Shown piece by piece: positions 11,671 through 22,800 of a stretch of DNA of 64,000 bases. How positions within the stretch are numbered: position 1 is the stretch's first letter; the number at the start of each line of letters is the position of its first letter. The stretch is taken from NCBI GenBank assembly GCA_004352715.1, contig SCFE01000116.1:797705-861704 (forward strand), written 5' to 3'. The DNA comes from Hofstenia miamia. Taxonomy: Eukaryota; Xenacoelomorpha; Acoela. Position numbers and translations under genes: made by a program. The notes beneath the pieces are model-generated. The model was not told the DNA's origin, did not search any database, and worked only from the letters and a program-made list of their open reading frames with translations.

Positions 11671-14600
11671 GTGAGTCATTAAATTTTTTTGAAATTGTTA
11701 ATTTAAAATTATTATTGAGAACAAACTTTTCAAATGTTAAATTCGGAAATCCTTAACCAATACATGCTTTCAACTTTTCCTTATTCCTTGATAAGTAAAA
11801 GTTGATCAGTTATAAATTTTGGAAAGAGTTTGGATAAAGTATTGGGCCTCTTGCAATTAGTAATTGGATTACTAAACTTGTTGATGTTGGAAAGCATTTG
11901 GGCATCATATTTTTGAAAAAATGGTACATGCAGTCAACATGATAAAAATACTGTTAAAAAGCCTCAAACATGTATTTTCTTGGAGTTGTTGATGATGAAG
12001 ACTTTTTTAATGCTTGCATAGCCATAACTATTAATAGATATATTTTCGAATATTCGGCAGCAAATTTTCATCAGTTCACTTCAGCATAATTAAAGAAAAC
12101 TTTAAAGATAATTACATTTGGGCATTTAATTTACAATATATCAAAACTTTTCAGTAATATTAAAATTGTTAAAAGATTAGATTTTTACGTTTTGTTAATA
12201 AAGACCTCATATTTACTGCATCATTTAGTTGATTATGAAAATTAAGTACCGTAGAATTGGGGAACAATGAACACTTTTTCAAGTTTTTTTAATGGTTTTT
12301 TTATATAATCCAGTATCACCTCTATGAACTACAGGATTATCATTATACAAAAGCATGATGAAGCATTTTCTCAAAATTCATGAATTTAACCTCAGGTCAG
12401 GACAGGACTCATCGATAACGTATTCAACTCTTAAATATGAATTAAGAATTTTCGATTCACTGTAGTACAGTTTGGCATGCTTGTTGACCAGATTGCATTT
12501 TCTATATTGCCAAAAACTAATTATTAATTGTTCCCCACTTTACTGTACCTTAAAGTAGCGTACACACTTCAAACTTTGTGCACAAATTTTCGGTTGAATT
12601 AAATTTCTTGTAATTTTTAAAAATTAAATTTCCCGGAAAAAGTCACTACAACCAAGCACTTTATATCTGATATACTGCATTTTAAATGGAAGTAGATTTT
12701 AAAATAACACAATTATTTTCCAGATATTAATCAAAGATATCAAACATATACATATGTATATTTAAATCAAGTATTACTAAGAAATTCGGAATTTCGATCT
12801 GATACAACTCTAGTCAATTCAATCAAGCATCCTGAATAAAATAAGATCTCGTTCTGAAAGGATCTTGCGTAATTTTAAATTCTTACTCTGTGAGAAATGA
12901 CAATATCGTAATGTATGAATCAAAAGTTCACAACAACTTCCAACTTTTGGTTGTGCACCTCATTAAATCAAGAAAGGTTGCCCGCAAAGTTGTAAGTGTG
13001 TACCCTACTTAATTCCTTGCTAACACCATTATAAATGCTGCTAACATTTGATGATTATCTTGTAAAAGAAGTTCATTCAACAAATTAAGAAAATGAAATT
13101 CAAACAATTTCTTTAGAAATTAAAAGATTAACGCTGTAGCTAAGAACCAAAGTTGTGTAATTCTCAATGAAATTGCAGTGATTACTTTGCTCAAATTAGC
13201 ACCTAGTTTATTAGGCTGCTCACCCAAGACTTTCATAATTTTGATCCGTACCGAATATTAGACTCAATACCCAATATACAACCGTGGAATATTCTCGCCT
13301 GCAACCTTCCAATCTTTAATTGTACATCTTAAATGTTGCGGCCTTGAATTTTCCTGTCTTCAAAATTTTCCAAATCCTTTCTTTATGGTAAATATGAAGA
13401 CGTAATTTTAGGATATTCATTTTTGCAATGACTGCAATAACTTTTTTCTACTTCACAAAGTTTATTTTCAAATAATTGTGTGATGCCTGTGTGCATCGCT
13501 ATACGACTGCATTCCTATTTTTTCGATAGCTTCACTTATTTTATTAGAAATATTTACAATTATATGTTTCGTTCATTTTAGGCCGGACGCACACATCAGG
13601 GAAATGTCGCGCAATAAGATAAATACATCCCCACACATATTATTGAGATATTGAAGCTTCCATATAATCTTCCAAGAAAGCAACTATTTACAAATTTCCA
13701 AAAACCGCCCACACATCTTGTATCCTCTCCTAAGAACAATAAAATCGATTTCCGCGGAACAGCTCCCTGACGTGTGCACCGGCCTTAGAATATCGCTTTT
13801 AGGTACTCCAAGAAAGATAAAGTCTCTAGAAAGCAATTTTGTCTCACAACCCGAATTTGTAATGGCAAAGTATCACAAAAATCTTTATCTTCAGAGGCTA
13901 CTAAGTAGGCAAAGTACAAATGAAGCTTTCCGGTCATCATGTATTCAATCTACAATCGATAGTTATGGAGAATTCGTAAATAAAGACAAACATCGTCTTC
14001 AATTGAAAACGGTATGTAATTAATGGTTATGGAGTACACATTTAAGATTTTTCATACTGCAGTTTTTCTTTCATTACTGTACAATGCAAAATAGTATATT
14101 AAAAGGACAATCGATATTATTGTTTAAGCTCATGCGTTTTGCAGACTATAGTTCGACCTTTGCCAATAGTTTACTTTCTATTGTACATTTATATTTTCGT
14201 GTTGTGGATCAGAGGCGTAATAAGGATCTTCTGACCTGCTGTAGGCAGTTCAAACATTTGCAGCAATTCGTCTAAATTATAGTGCATAGGAAAATTAAAG
14301 TCCATATTCGAATTATCTGCAAATATTTTAAAAGTGTTTTATTTTCTTGTTGTATTGCATCTATTCTGATTTCTGTATAATACCTTACCCAATATACCCA
14401 CGTCTTTTATGACAATCTAGTGATTTATTGTTAATTGTGATCTGACGTGGAAAAGTCCACTAAGTAAATTACATTTTCCCCACTTCATATGACTGTTAAT
14501 GTTTAGAGGCGAACATTCTCCAGTTCTGCAATGAGACCGATTGGTTTAACATTATATAAAAAAGTGCATTCGAATAAATCCTGTTGAAACAATAATACAG

Positions 14601-17600
14601 TTGTAATCTTACAACCAATTAAAGTGAGTTAACAAGATATGCGTTTTTAATTTAGTCACAAAATTAAACAGATTACGCTACATAAATTTATGCTTATTTA
14701 CATATATGCAGGTTTCATTTGAGAGATATTTTGCGCATGTTACTGTTTTTCATACATTTAGTGCAAAAAATAGCATTATTCGAAATAGAACAAAATGTTG
14801 TCAATTTAGTCGCAATAAATAATTCTAGTGAAAGGTGACTTTTCAGAAAAAATTTTGTGATTTTTCAAATATAAAGTTGATGAAACAAAATTTGGAAACA
14901 ATATCTTCAGATTCAGTCTGCTTTGCCCAATTCTTGTTCCATATTTTAGAAGGAAAACAATCACGCACCTGGTTCTAATATTATTGCTTTGAACTATAAT
15001 CAACCAGAGATAGCATTGAAACCAAAATTTTAAGATCGGATTTGATCTCTGATTGAAGAAATATCTTTAGCTCGAGAAAAATTAATTGATAAGATAAGAT
15101 ATTCTTTATTCAGATAAAATTTTCAATTATAAGACTGATTTTTATCTGAATACCGTCAAGAATGATAACAAATAACTATAATATTCACAAAAAATAACAA
15201 GACTATAAAATCTGTTCTTAATTGCGGGTTATTAAACTTCAAAAAATATTTTGAGTTCAATAAAGGCCATAATTAAGCCCCAAATGCATTCCTACACAAG
15301 AAAATCAAATTTAAGCAAGATTTCACTGACATGTAGCATAAAAGAAATACAAATTTAATCAAAAATAAGAAAGAATAAGAATGTAAGGAAACGTGTTAAT
15401 TTATCAAAAAATTTAAGCAATCCATAATCTAAAACAGGCATCTGACTATTTCATATGCATATTATCTTTCCTTGGTAGAATTTTTAATCAAGGTAAGATA
15501 CAAAATATGGATTTTAATGTTATATCGTATTCTTTCAGTAAAATTTTTAATTATGCGAATGAAGGACAACAAAATCACTGTAAAAAGGAATAATGATATT
15601 GTGTTGTATACCAAAAACTACTGTTAGTTTGATTTAGGCCTTGCTATATCAAGGCAACTCAACTAGAATAACTCTAAACAGCAAAGTGTATCTTAGGAGA
15701 AACAAACTCTTTTGTCCACAATTTCAAACGATATTCTCCAAGCCTATTAGGAAACTAGGAAATTTAGTAGACACTAAAACAGTGCTTATAACACTTGCAT
15801 TTTCAGAACTAAAATTAGATGTACAAGCGAGTAATCAAGGTTTAAATATATCATTTTAGATGGTTCCGCAGAAAATTGAAAAATCTCCTCAGCTTTGTAA
15901 TTTACCTCCAAATTGGTCAATGAAAGAAAATATTTTAGCCAATCAAAACTCTTTAATATTATCAAACCGCAAGCACGAGTTTGTAGGTGAGAAGCGTAAA
16001 TGTGCCTCAGCGTTTTCTCGAAAAAATCGAACTGAAATACGCCAGTCATGTAGTCCAAGAAATGACGAAGGGCTTTTGGATTGGCTAGTGAGGTCATCAA
16101 CTGCTGTACCAGATTCAAGATTCGATCCAAGAACTACACGCAATTTATTTCGTTTATCAGTGTGTGGTCTGCAACATCAACTTGAATCTAATCCTGCAAT
16201 ATTTTCGAAAAGTAAAAAACCAAGTGCACCATCTTCTCCTCGAAAGGTTAAGACTGCAGGATCAAGGTAATCACTATTTTATATAAAATATTGATTTAAG
16301 TAAGAAATGCTTGTCACACTATTTAGACTAGAGATCGATATTAAAGATATTTACTCAACCAGGAAGTGCAAAAATATACTATTAAATCAAATATTTCATT
16401 TAAAGCTTCTAAATTCACTGACATATAGTATATTGTGCATGTTCTGACATGTTATCATAATTCTGTAACATATTTTAACCATTTTTAACATCATCAAATG
16501 ATTTGTCTACATTTTGTAATCCTCTAAGTAGTAATGGAATTTTAAACAAATTTTAGCATAACATCTACATGTATATACATGCACATACATAGTTTAATAT
16601 CAATGTGTAAGAAGACAATCAGCAATTCAAAGATAAAAAATCTGCTAAAAATAAATAATTTTATATAACTCGTTGATATCTATTATCCAGAGCATAATCA
16701 TTAAGCACTTTTATGAATCAATTTCAGTATAGATTGTTTCTCTTTACCTAAAACTTAAAGAAAATCAATATAACACAAAAATTATTGGTGATTTTTATAT
16801 TATATCTAATCACAAGATAAGTTAGGACATATTTTATGCATGGAGTATGTAAATAGCATTCTTTTGGAAAAAAAAGTAGTTAAAAATATATCGGAAAGTT
16901 TCATTAAAAATTTAAGTCATATTTTCAAACGTACAAGTAATCTGCAGTCGATCCAGACATTACATGCAGTGTTGATAAAAAAATTCTCTTACTGTGGAAA
17001 ATGTTTAGAAGCAATCTATATTTACCATAAAACTTAGTAATAAATTTGAAAAATCATATTTTTTAGAAGTACAAATAAATATTGTTGAAACATGTATTGA
17101 TATTTTTACTTAGTATTTGCTGTGTTGTTTCGTGATATCATTACGCAATATTTGCCTTTTTCGAAGTTTGATACTCATTAATGTTGAATAGAATCTTCCT
17201 TCTCATCAGCACATGTCAAATAGGCTGAATGCAAATATTTTTATCACACTTTTGTTGGGCTGCTCATTAGCAATCATTGGTTATGTAGGCAGGGTATAGT
17301 TGAAATCTATCGCGTCACAATGCAATGAGGAATTGGATTGATAATTAAATATACCCATCTTGATAGACACTAAAATAATGTTGGGTCTCTGTAGACAGTA
17401 TTAATAGTTTGAGCAGAACATAACTATGTATAAATGTATGTATATGTTCTCAGACAAAAAGAATAGAAAGAAAATCACCAACATCAAAATTATGTGTTCA
17501 AAACTTTAAATATTTATTTTATAAAAGTCTAACCGTTTTTAAGATTGTTATAGAATGTTATTTATTCAAACTTGCACTTTGATAAATTTACGTTCTTTAC

Positions 17601-18183
17601 ATGAACCTTAATGATTACATCTTCGGACTCAATTCAATTCAATTCATGTTAATGAAATGTTGCATTTAGCCCACGTGATATATGATTCGATGGCTTATTA
17701 CAATGATTAAAATCTTCCAATATGTTCTATTTGAGAATTATAGAAAAACTAAATTTACAGCATGCAAAATTTCTGGATGAGTACTATTATTTTAAACAAA
17801 TGATTTTGCTTGAATTTGAAAAAGAATCTGTCCATTATGCAGCTTTGCTTCTCAATAAGCGATTAACTTTTTTAGGCAAAATATTGGTTTTTAAATGAGA
17901 ATATAAATCCAAATACATAAGTCTCATTTGGATAAAAGTATTTCCTCAGTGATTATCTTAATTTGTATTATTCCCCATTTCATAATTATGTTTTAGCAGG
18001 ACGAATTCAAATTATTCAATGGCAACACTAACCAATAAACAAAATGCTCAAGAATTCGCTCTTGTCCATACCGAAAACTACGACAGACGAAAAACTGTTC
18101 CTCAAGTGGATGATTCCAATCTTTTATTTGATCTCTCAGTCATTCGCAGTTATACCGATCATGAGGAACCCATTGCTGCATGA
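11550..18183 (+). CDS. Four-exon gene, unrecognised basic Ser-rich protein (306 aa)
   Basis: The joined exons are 11550-11670, 13803-14011, 15860-16266 and 18000-18183, totalling 921 bases (306 codons plus TGA). All junctions are GT-AG and the phases agree (1, 0, 2), which is strong evidence for a real gene. The start ATG at 11550 is the first Met of its frame with suitable context; a stop-free stretch continues 12 codons upstream without another ATG. The protein is hydrophilic, basic, and rich in Ser, Asn and Arg, with no signal peptide or membrane segment. Its best-looking core is in exon 3, including NDEGLLDWLVRSSTAVPDSR and RTTRNLFRLSVCGLQHQLES. I do not recognise the family and assign no function. 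Intron 1 is loaded with MITEs. The gene converges on PGAP4. Confidence 0.7.
12249..12545. repeat. TA-flanked MITE in intron 1
   Basis: The terminal inverted repeats CCGTAGAATTGGGGAACAAT and CAGTAAAGTGGGGAACAAT (right end, reverse complement) are directly flanked by TA on both sides. This fits a non-autonomous Tc1/mariner-type element of 297 bp. Confidence 0.6.
12554..13008. repeat. TTAA-flanked MITE in intron 1
   Basis: The ends AGTAGCGTACACACTTCAAA and GTAGGGTACACACTTACAAC (reverse complement of the right end) are inverted copies and are flanked by TTAA at 12550-12553 and 13009-13012. TTAA duplication is typical of piggyBac and Kolobok elements. It begins only 4 bp after the previous MITE's target site. 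Confidence 0.55.
13581..13784. repeat. GGCCGG-ended MITE abutting exon 2
   Basis: The left end GGCCGGACGCACACATCAGG and the reverse complement of the right end GGCCGGTGCACACGTCAGGG form terminal inverted repeats. TTA is duplicated at 13578-13580 and 13785-13787, as in PIF/Harbinger-type insertions. The right end lies only 18 bp before exon 2, so the element now supplies most of the 3' end of intron 1. Confidence 0.65.
13803..14011 (+). CDS. Exon 2 of the four-exon gene
   Basis: Preceded by CTTTTAG, followed by the donor GTATGT. Its reading frame (GTPRKIKSLESNF onward) joins exon 1 in phase 1 and ends in phase 0. Confidence 0.7.
14012..15859. other. Intron 2 of the four-exon gene
   Basis: AT-rich intron. 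No repeat or nested gene identified. Confidence 0.5.
15860..16266 (+). CDS. Exon 3 of the four-exon gene
   Basis: The acceptor ATTTTAG precedes ATGGTTCCGC; the donor is AAG|GTAATC. It holds 135 codons without a stop and ends in phase 2. The minus-strand frames over this exon are shadows. Confidence 0.75.
16267..17999. other. Intron 3 of the four-exon gene
   Basis: AT-rich intron with no recognised feature. The frame at 16840-17037 has no support. Confidence 0.5.
18000..18183 (+). CDS. Exon 4 (last) of the four-exon gene
   Basis: The acceptor is TTTTAGCAG. The exon completes an Arg codon with the 2 bases from exon 3, runs TNSNYSMATLTNKQ to DHEEPIAA and ends with TGA. Too short to be seen as a stand-alone long ORF, but the phase match supports it. 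An AATAAA follows at 18308. Confidence 0.65.
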
Positions 18184-18307
18184 CCTACACTAATTTATAT
18201 GAATGTCTTTATAAAAGAGTTGTGTTCATATATGCAATTAAATCATGTTTTTTGCAAGTTAATCTTTAACTCAGCCAATTTTCTATACATTGAATGATTT
18301 AAATATT

Positions 18308-18313
18308 AATAAA
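18308..18313 (+). terminator. Poly(A) signal AATAAA
   Basis: AATAAA about 125 bases after the stop of the four-exon gene. Confidence 0.4.
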
Positions 18314-19392
18314 TTTACTGCTATAATAGACTTATATTTTAATGCATTCTGCAGGATTGTCATAAAAATACTATTGAATTAAGAGGAAGACAACTAATGT
18401 ATACATTTATAAGTTCTATGAGCATTCACAATAAATTTTTTTCTGCACATGACCAATGCGGTATTTGGCTGATGATGCTATCAAATTTAATTATGCATTA
18501 TTTTGCATAAAACTTAGGTGGACATGGTTGATTTAACTGATATTTGCTCCATAGTTTAATTAATATATATTATGAAATTTAAATTGAAACCCTAAAAGAA
18601 ATATCAGAAAATTAACATCTCTAAACAATGTTTCTTATTTGATATGCTCTTAAAGAAAAATGTTTTTTCAGAACTTACTCTAGCATTGCAAAATATTTAG
18701 GGCCGGATAAACTTGGGAAAAATCAATAAAAATGCACTAAAATTAGGTAAAAAACAAAACATTGTTTACCGTGTTTTTAATTGTTCAGCAATTACGAGAG
18801 GTGGTGAAGAAAGAATATTAGTGAGATTCGAAAAGACTCTCACAATATCGGCACTAACAATAGAATAAAATTTGGCCAACAACTGCTAAGAAAGAAGGAT
18901 ATGAAGATATGCCAATAAAAATTGACAGCTTAACAAATATCTTGGTATACAAATGGCTGCAAAATGAACTAATAAATCAACTGTGACACAAACTTGAAAT
19001 TGTCAACAAAAAAGTAAGCAACATAATTCCAATGAGATGCTTGACTAAATTATATTGAAATCAATTTATCACCATTAGCGACTTAAAACAATCAATTCAA
19101 AATGTCGAAGGTTGTGAAAGGCTACTGTTCATGACTTAAGCTTCGCACATATTGTGCAGTCATCTGAAATCTTAACAAGTTTAATCCCTTTGCCTTCAAG
19201 AATTATAGCGCACAAATAGTACTACTGGTTTTTTGCATTCTCTCGAAGTCTCTATAATGAAGTGACGTAGCCTTATACTACAAGAGATTGATCATCGCTA
19301 AAAATAGTTCATAGCGAAAGCGCATGTGAGTGGGAAAAGGCACATTCCAATTACTGGTTTCAAAATCACAATTGGAAAAATGTATTTAGATA
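18314..19392. other. Convergent intergenic region
   Basis: Lies between the 3' ends of the four-exon gene and PGAP4. No gene seen. Confidence 0.4.
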
Positions 19393-19398
19393 TTTATT
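19393..19398 (-). terminator. Poly(A) signal of PGAP4 (AATAAA on minus)
   Basis: TTTATT on +, i.e. AATAAA on -, about 85 bases beyond the PGAP4 stop codon. Confidence 0.4.
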
Positions 19399-19481
19399 CA
19401 TCCTGGTATTTGAAGGTACATTAAAATTTTATAATTAATACGAAATGTATGGCTATTGCAGAATTAACAAAATATAACTGT

Positions 19482-19866
19482 TTAATTTATACTAATTTTA
19501 TCAAAATCAGACAATATGTATGGATACGGATTGAGATCACGATGGCTTCTTTGAGAAGAAATCATCCCAATATGCTCGAATAGATTTGGTAAGGCTAATA
19601 AAATGTCTTTCTTTGTCTTGGAGGCAAATTCACTCAATGCATAGTCAATAGGTAGATCTAATTCCACAGGCAAAGTTTCAAGATAATTAGCGAATTCTAA
19701 TGCTGCTTGTCTTGGATAAACAACTGTAGCAGTACAGCAATCAGGTGATGGCTGAATTGTGAATCGACGCGTAATTGAACTTCTCGCATAGACGAAAAAT
19801 GGTCTTCCAATAATACCCAGCGTTAAAGCAGCGAAAACAGCAAAGGTTAGAAATGAAAACTTGGAT
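19482..19866 (-). CDS. PGAP4: PGAP4 last exon, second tandem helix and C-terminal half of the GT domain
   Basis: The acceptor is TTGTATTTTAG. The exon starts SKFSFLTFAVFAALTLGIIG (second tandem helix). It then has PSPDCCTATVVYP, with the paired Cys of the family, and ALPNLFEHIGMISSQRSHR, the characteristic C-terminal block. It ends KISIN-stop after a species-specific tail slightly longer than in vertebrates. Confidence 0.9.
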
Positions 19867-22800
19867 CTAAAATACAAATTCACATATTAACTAAATATGG
19901 ACTTCTATGTATTATTTAAACGATGTGTAATAATACTGTAATAATTTGATATTTTTTTACAATTTGGTAATTAGGAGAGCATTGTTTTATGACCAGGGCG
20001 GTTCAAAAGTCAATACGGTCAACAAAAGTCAATAAAGTAAGAAAATGAGGCTATTAGGTCAATATTTGTCAATATTCACTCCAGTGAATTTAAATGTGTA
20101 ACAGCCGTATTGACTTTTGAACCGCCCTGGTGTTTTGTGTAACTTTTTACCACTGGTTACACTTTGATGTCCCTTTACAGTTGCAACCGTAGCAGAGCGA
20201 TCCGCAGCAGAAATTAAGCAGAAACTACTTGGTAAGAAACTCATGTTTATTATGGATGAGACTGAAATTAATGGGAAGAAATACTTTGGCGTTATTGTGG
20301 CCGATATTGAAAAGCCTAGCGAGACATTTCTAGTAAGTTGCATACCGTTCCAAGGTCGCTCAAATTCCCAAATGGTTATTCAGGCTGTGGATGCAGCTGT
20401 TCGAGAAATGGGGTTCAATTACGCGGATGTGGCCTTGTTTTTCACAAACGCTGCGAGGTACAATAGGTCAGCTATGCGCATTTTGGAAGAATACTATGCA
20501 AACTCGGTTTCCATTAGGTGTGCCGCACACTTGATGTATAATTGCGCATTGCAAATTCGAAGCAACTTTGGCAATTTCAACCAAGTTATTGCAAGTGTAA
20601 AGGCCTTGACCACTGCATTGCAGCACTGCCTCAGCCCATTGTGATAAGATGGTCCAGTTGGTTATCTGCTGCGTTGTATTACAGTTCGCGAAATTGTTAA
20701 CGAAATGGAATGTGACGGAGTGCTTATTCGCACTGCTAGAAGAGCTCTTTCAAAGCCTCATTTGGCCGAGTCGCCGCTGGAGATTTCAAGAGATTGCCGG
20801 ATATTGATTACGATTTTGGACAAAATGCAGCAACAGTCACACACTGGCCAAGACGCATGGAATGATTTCAACAGCATTCTTATTGGGCACGCATTCGGTG
20901 GGAACTCTTGTAGCCTAGCACAGTATCTTGGCGGTCGCCTTCCCGGATGTGGAAATGCTAAGCTTTTTGACATGGAAAACGATTCAATTCCGCCGTCGAC
21001 ATACGCCTTCTTGCGACAATGTCCACCAACATCTGTAGAAATTGAGCGCTTTTTTCAAAGGTTAGGTCAACATTTCACCAGGCATTAGGTCAACAGGTGA
21101 ACCGCCCTGTTTATGACAAAAGAAGCTATTACTTAATTTTATTACCATAAGCAAGAGATTCTAATAATTACACGAGCATCTTTAATACAAGGCCCAGTAA
21201 AGATCGTGAAACACAATGCAACTTTAACACTTATGCAAAACACTTAATAAAAATACTCTGTGCATCAGTTAATTCGTCTTTTACATGTATGCATTGGAAA
21301 TAATATTTTTAATAAAACCAATTCTCAGATTTTTCTACAATTCAGTGCTTACAAGACAGCCCGCAATCCGAAAGAAAGGATTTTACATACAAGTGGTTTT
21401 ATTGCTAAAAACGGTCCTCAATTCTTATGGTGTTAGAAGTCCCAAATAACTTGGACTTTCTAGAACTCAACATATTCTTCAGCATATCAAAAGTTTTCAA
21501 TATACGCATTACAAAAGCCGTATAGAAATTCAGTGTTGAATAAAACTTAAGCAGAGCTTGTATCGTCATGCCCTATATATTAGAAAGCTCCTGATCTTTG
21601 TTAAATTATAAATGTATGCTTTTGCAAGTGAATATTTCTAGAATATCAGAAAATTTGCCAATATCTATCCGAATTTTTAAAATTGCCAACACTCATTTGA
21701 AATTTTGCTAATTTATAGAAGGCGGTAACCAGGGCTTTCAAAGTTGGACGAAAACCAAATTTGAATACCATTCAACGTTTGATTTGAAAATTTGAATATT
21801 ATTAAATTCAAAGTTTGATTCGAAATTTGAAAGTTTGAAGATTTGATTTCAAGTTTGATATTGGTCAGAAAAATTCTTACATACAAAATAAATGTATATT
21901 TATTATATTGTAAAGTGTAGCAATGAGGCAGCCTCAAAACCATTTGATGCAGTGGTTAACTATTTCTTGTAACAATGTGGAGTATATAGTGTACTAGAAG
22001 ATAATTTTAACATACATAACACATTGACTATATAGAAAAGAAAAAAGGATTTCATACTTATTACATAGAAACATCATATTTTAGAAATGCCCTGTCATTT
22101 TTAAAGACGTTGAAAAATGTTGAAATTGCTCATTTAATTATTTGAGATAAATCAGCAAAACAGACGAACATATATTGTGGCCATGATAATCACAACTTAT
22201 ATAAAATGTGTTCACTGGTAGTTCAATTATATCAAGCATGCTATAACAACAATTCCTAGAATTTAATTTATTTGAATGAACTTATATAGTCATTATCAAT
22301 GCCTGTTAGACGTTTTCATTTAAAATATAATTTTAATATAAGAAAAATTAAATGAATTGTTGAAGTGTAAATTTTGTCAAAAATTAGAATATCAAAGTTT
22401 ACTGTTTACCATCCAAAATTTGATTTGAAATTTGAATTTTGGAGTTTTTCATAATTTGATTTGAAAGCCCTGGTGGTAAAATGTGGGGTTTTTCTAGTGA
22501 CTATTTACCCTATTTTGTAAGTAAAAATGTTAACTGTTTATGATTTAGTTTAACTTCCAGTTGATAAATATAAAGACATTGAAATATTAAATTTTTTGAC
22601 AAAATTGCATTGCAGTATCTGATATGCTTGGAAATTATTTTTTGATGAAAATTCTAAGTAAGGCGCACCTAATCATGATTTTTTAATCCTATGGGGTTAT
22701 TAGCTCACTTCAAATATTTCTTGTTGCACAGATATACTGCTCAAGCCCAATTTAGGAGCGCCCTGTGCAAACAGATTATGGCGCCTACATTTGCTCACAA

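Noticed and set aside
15786-16143. Minus-strand frames of 114 and 66 codons
   Set aside because: Antisense to exon 3 of the four-exon gene, which has phase-matched splice sites.
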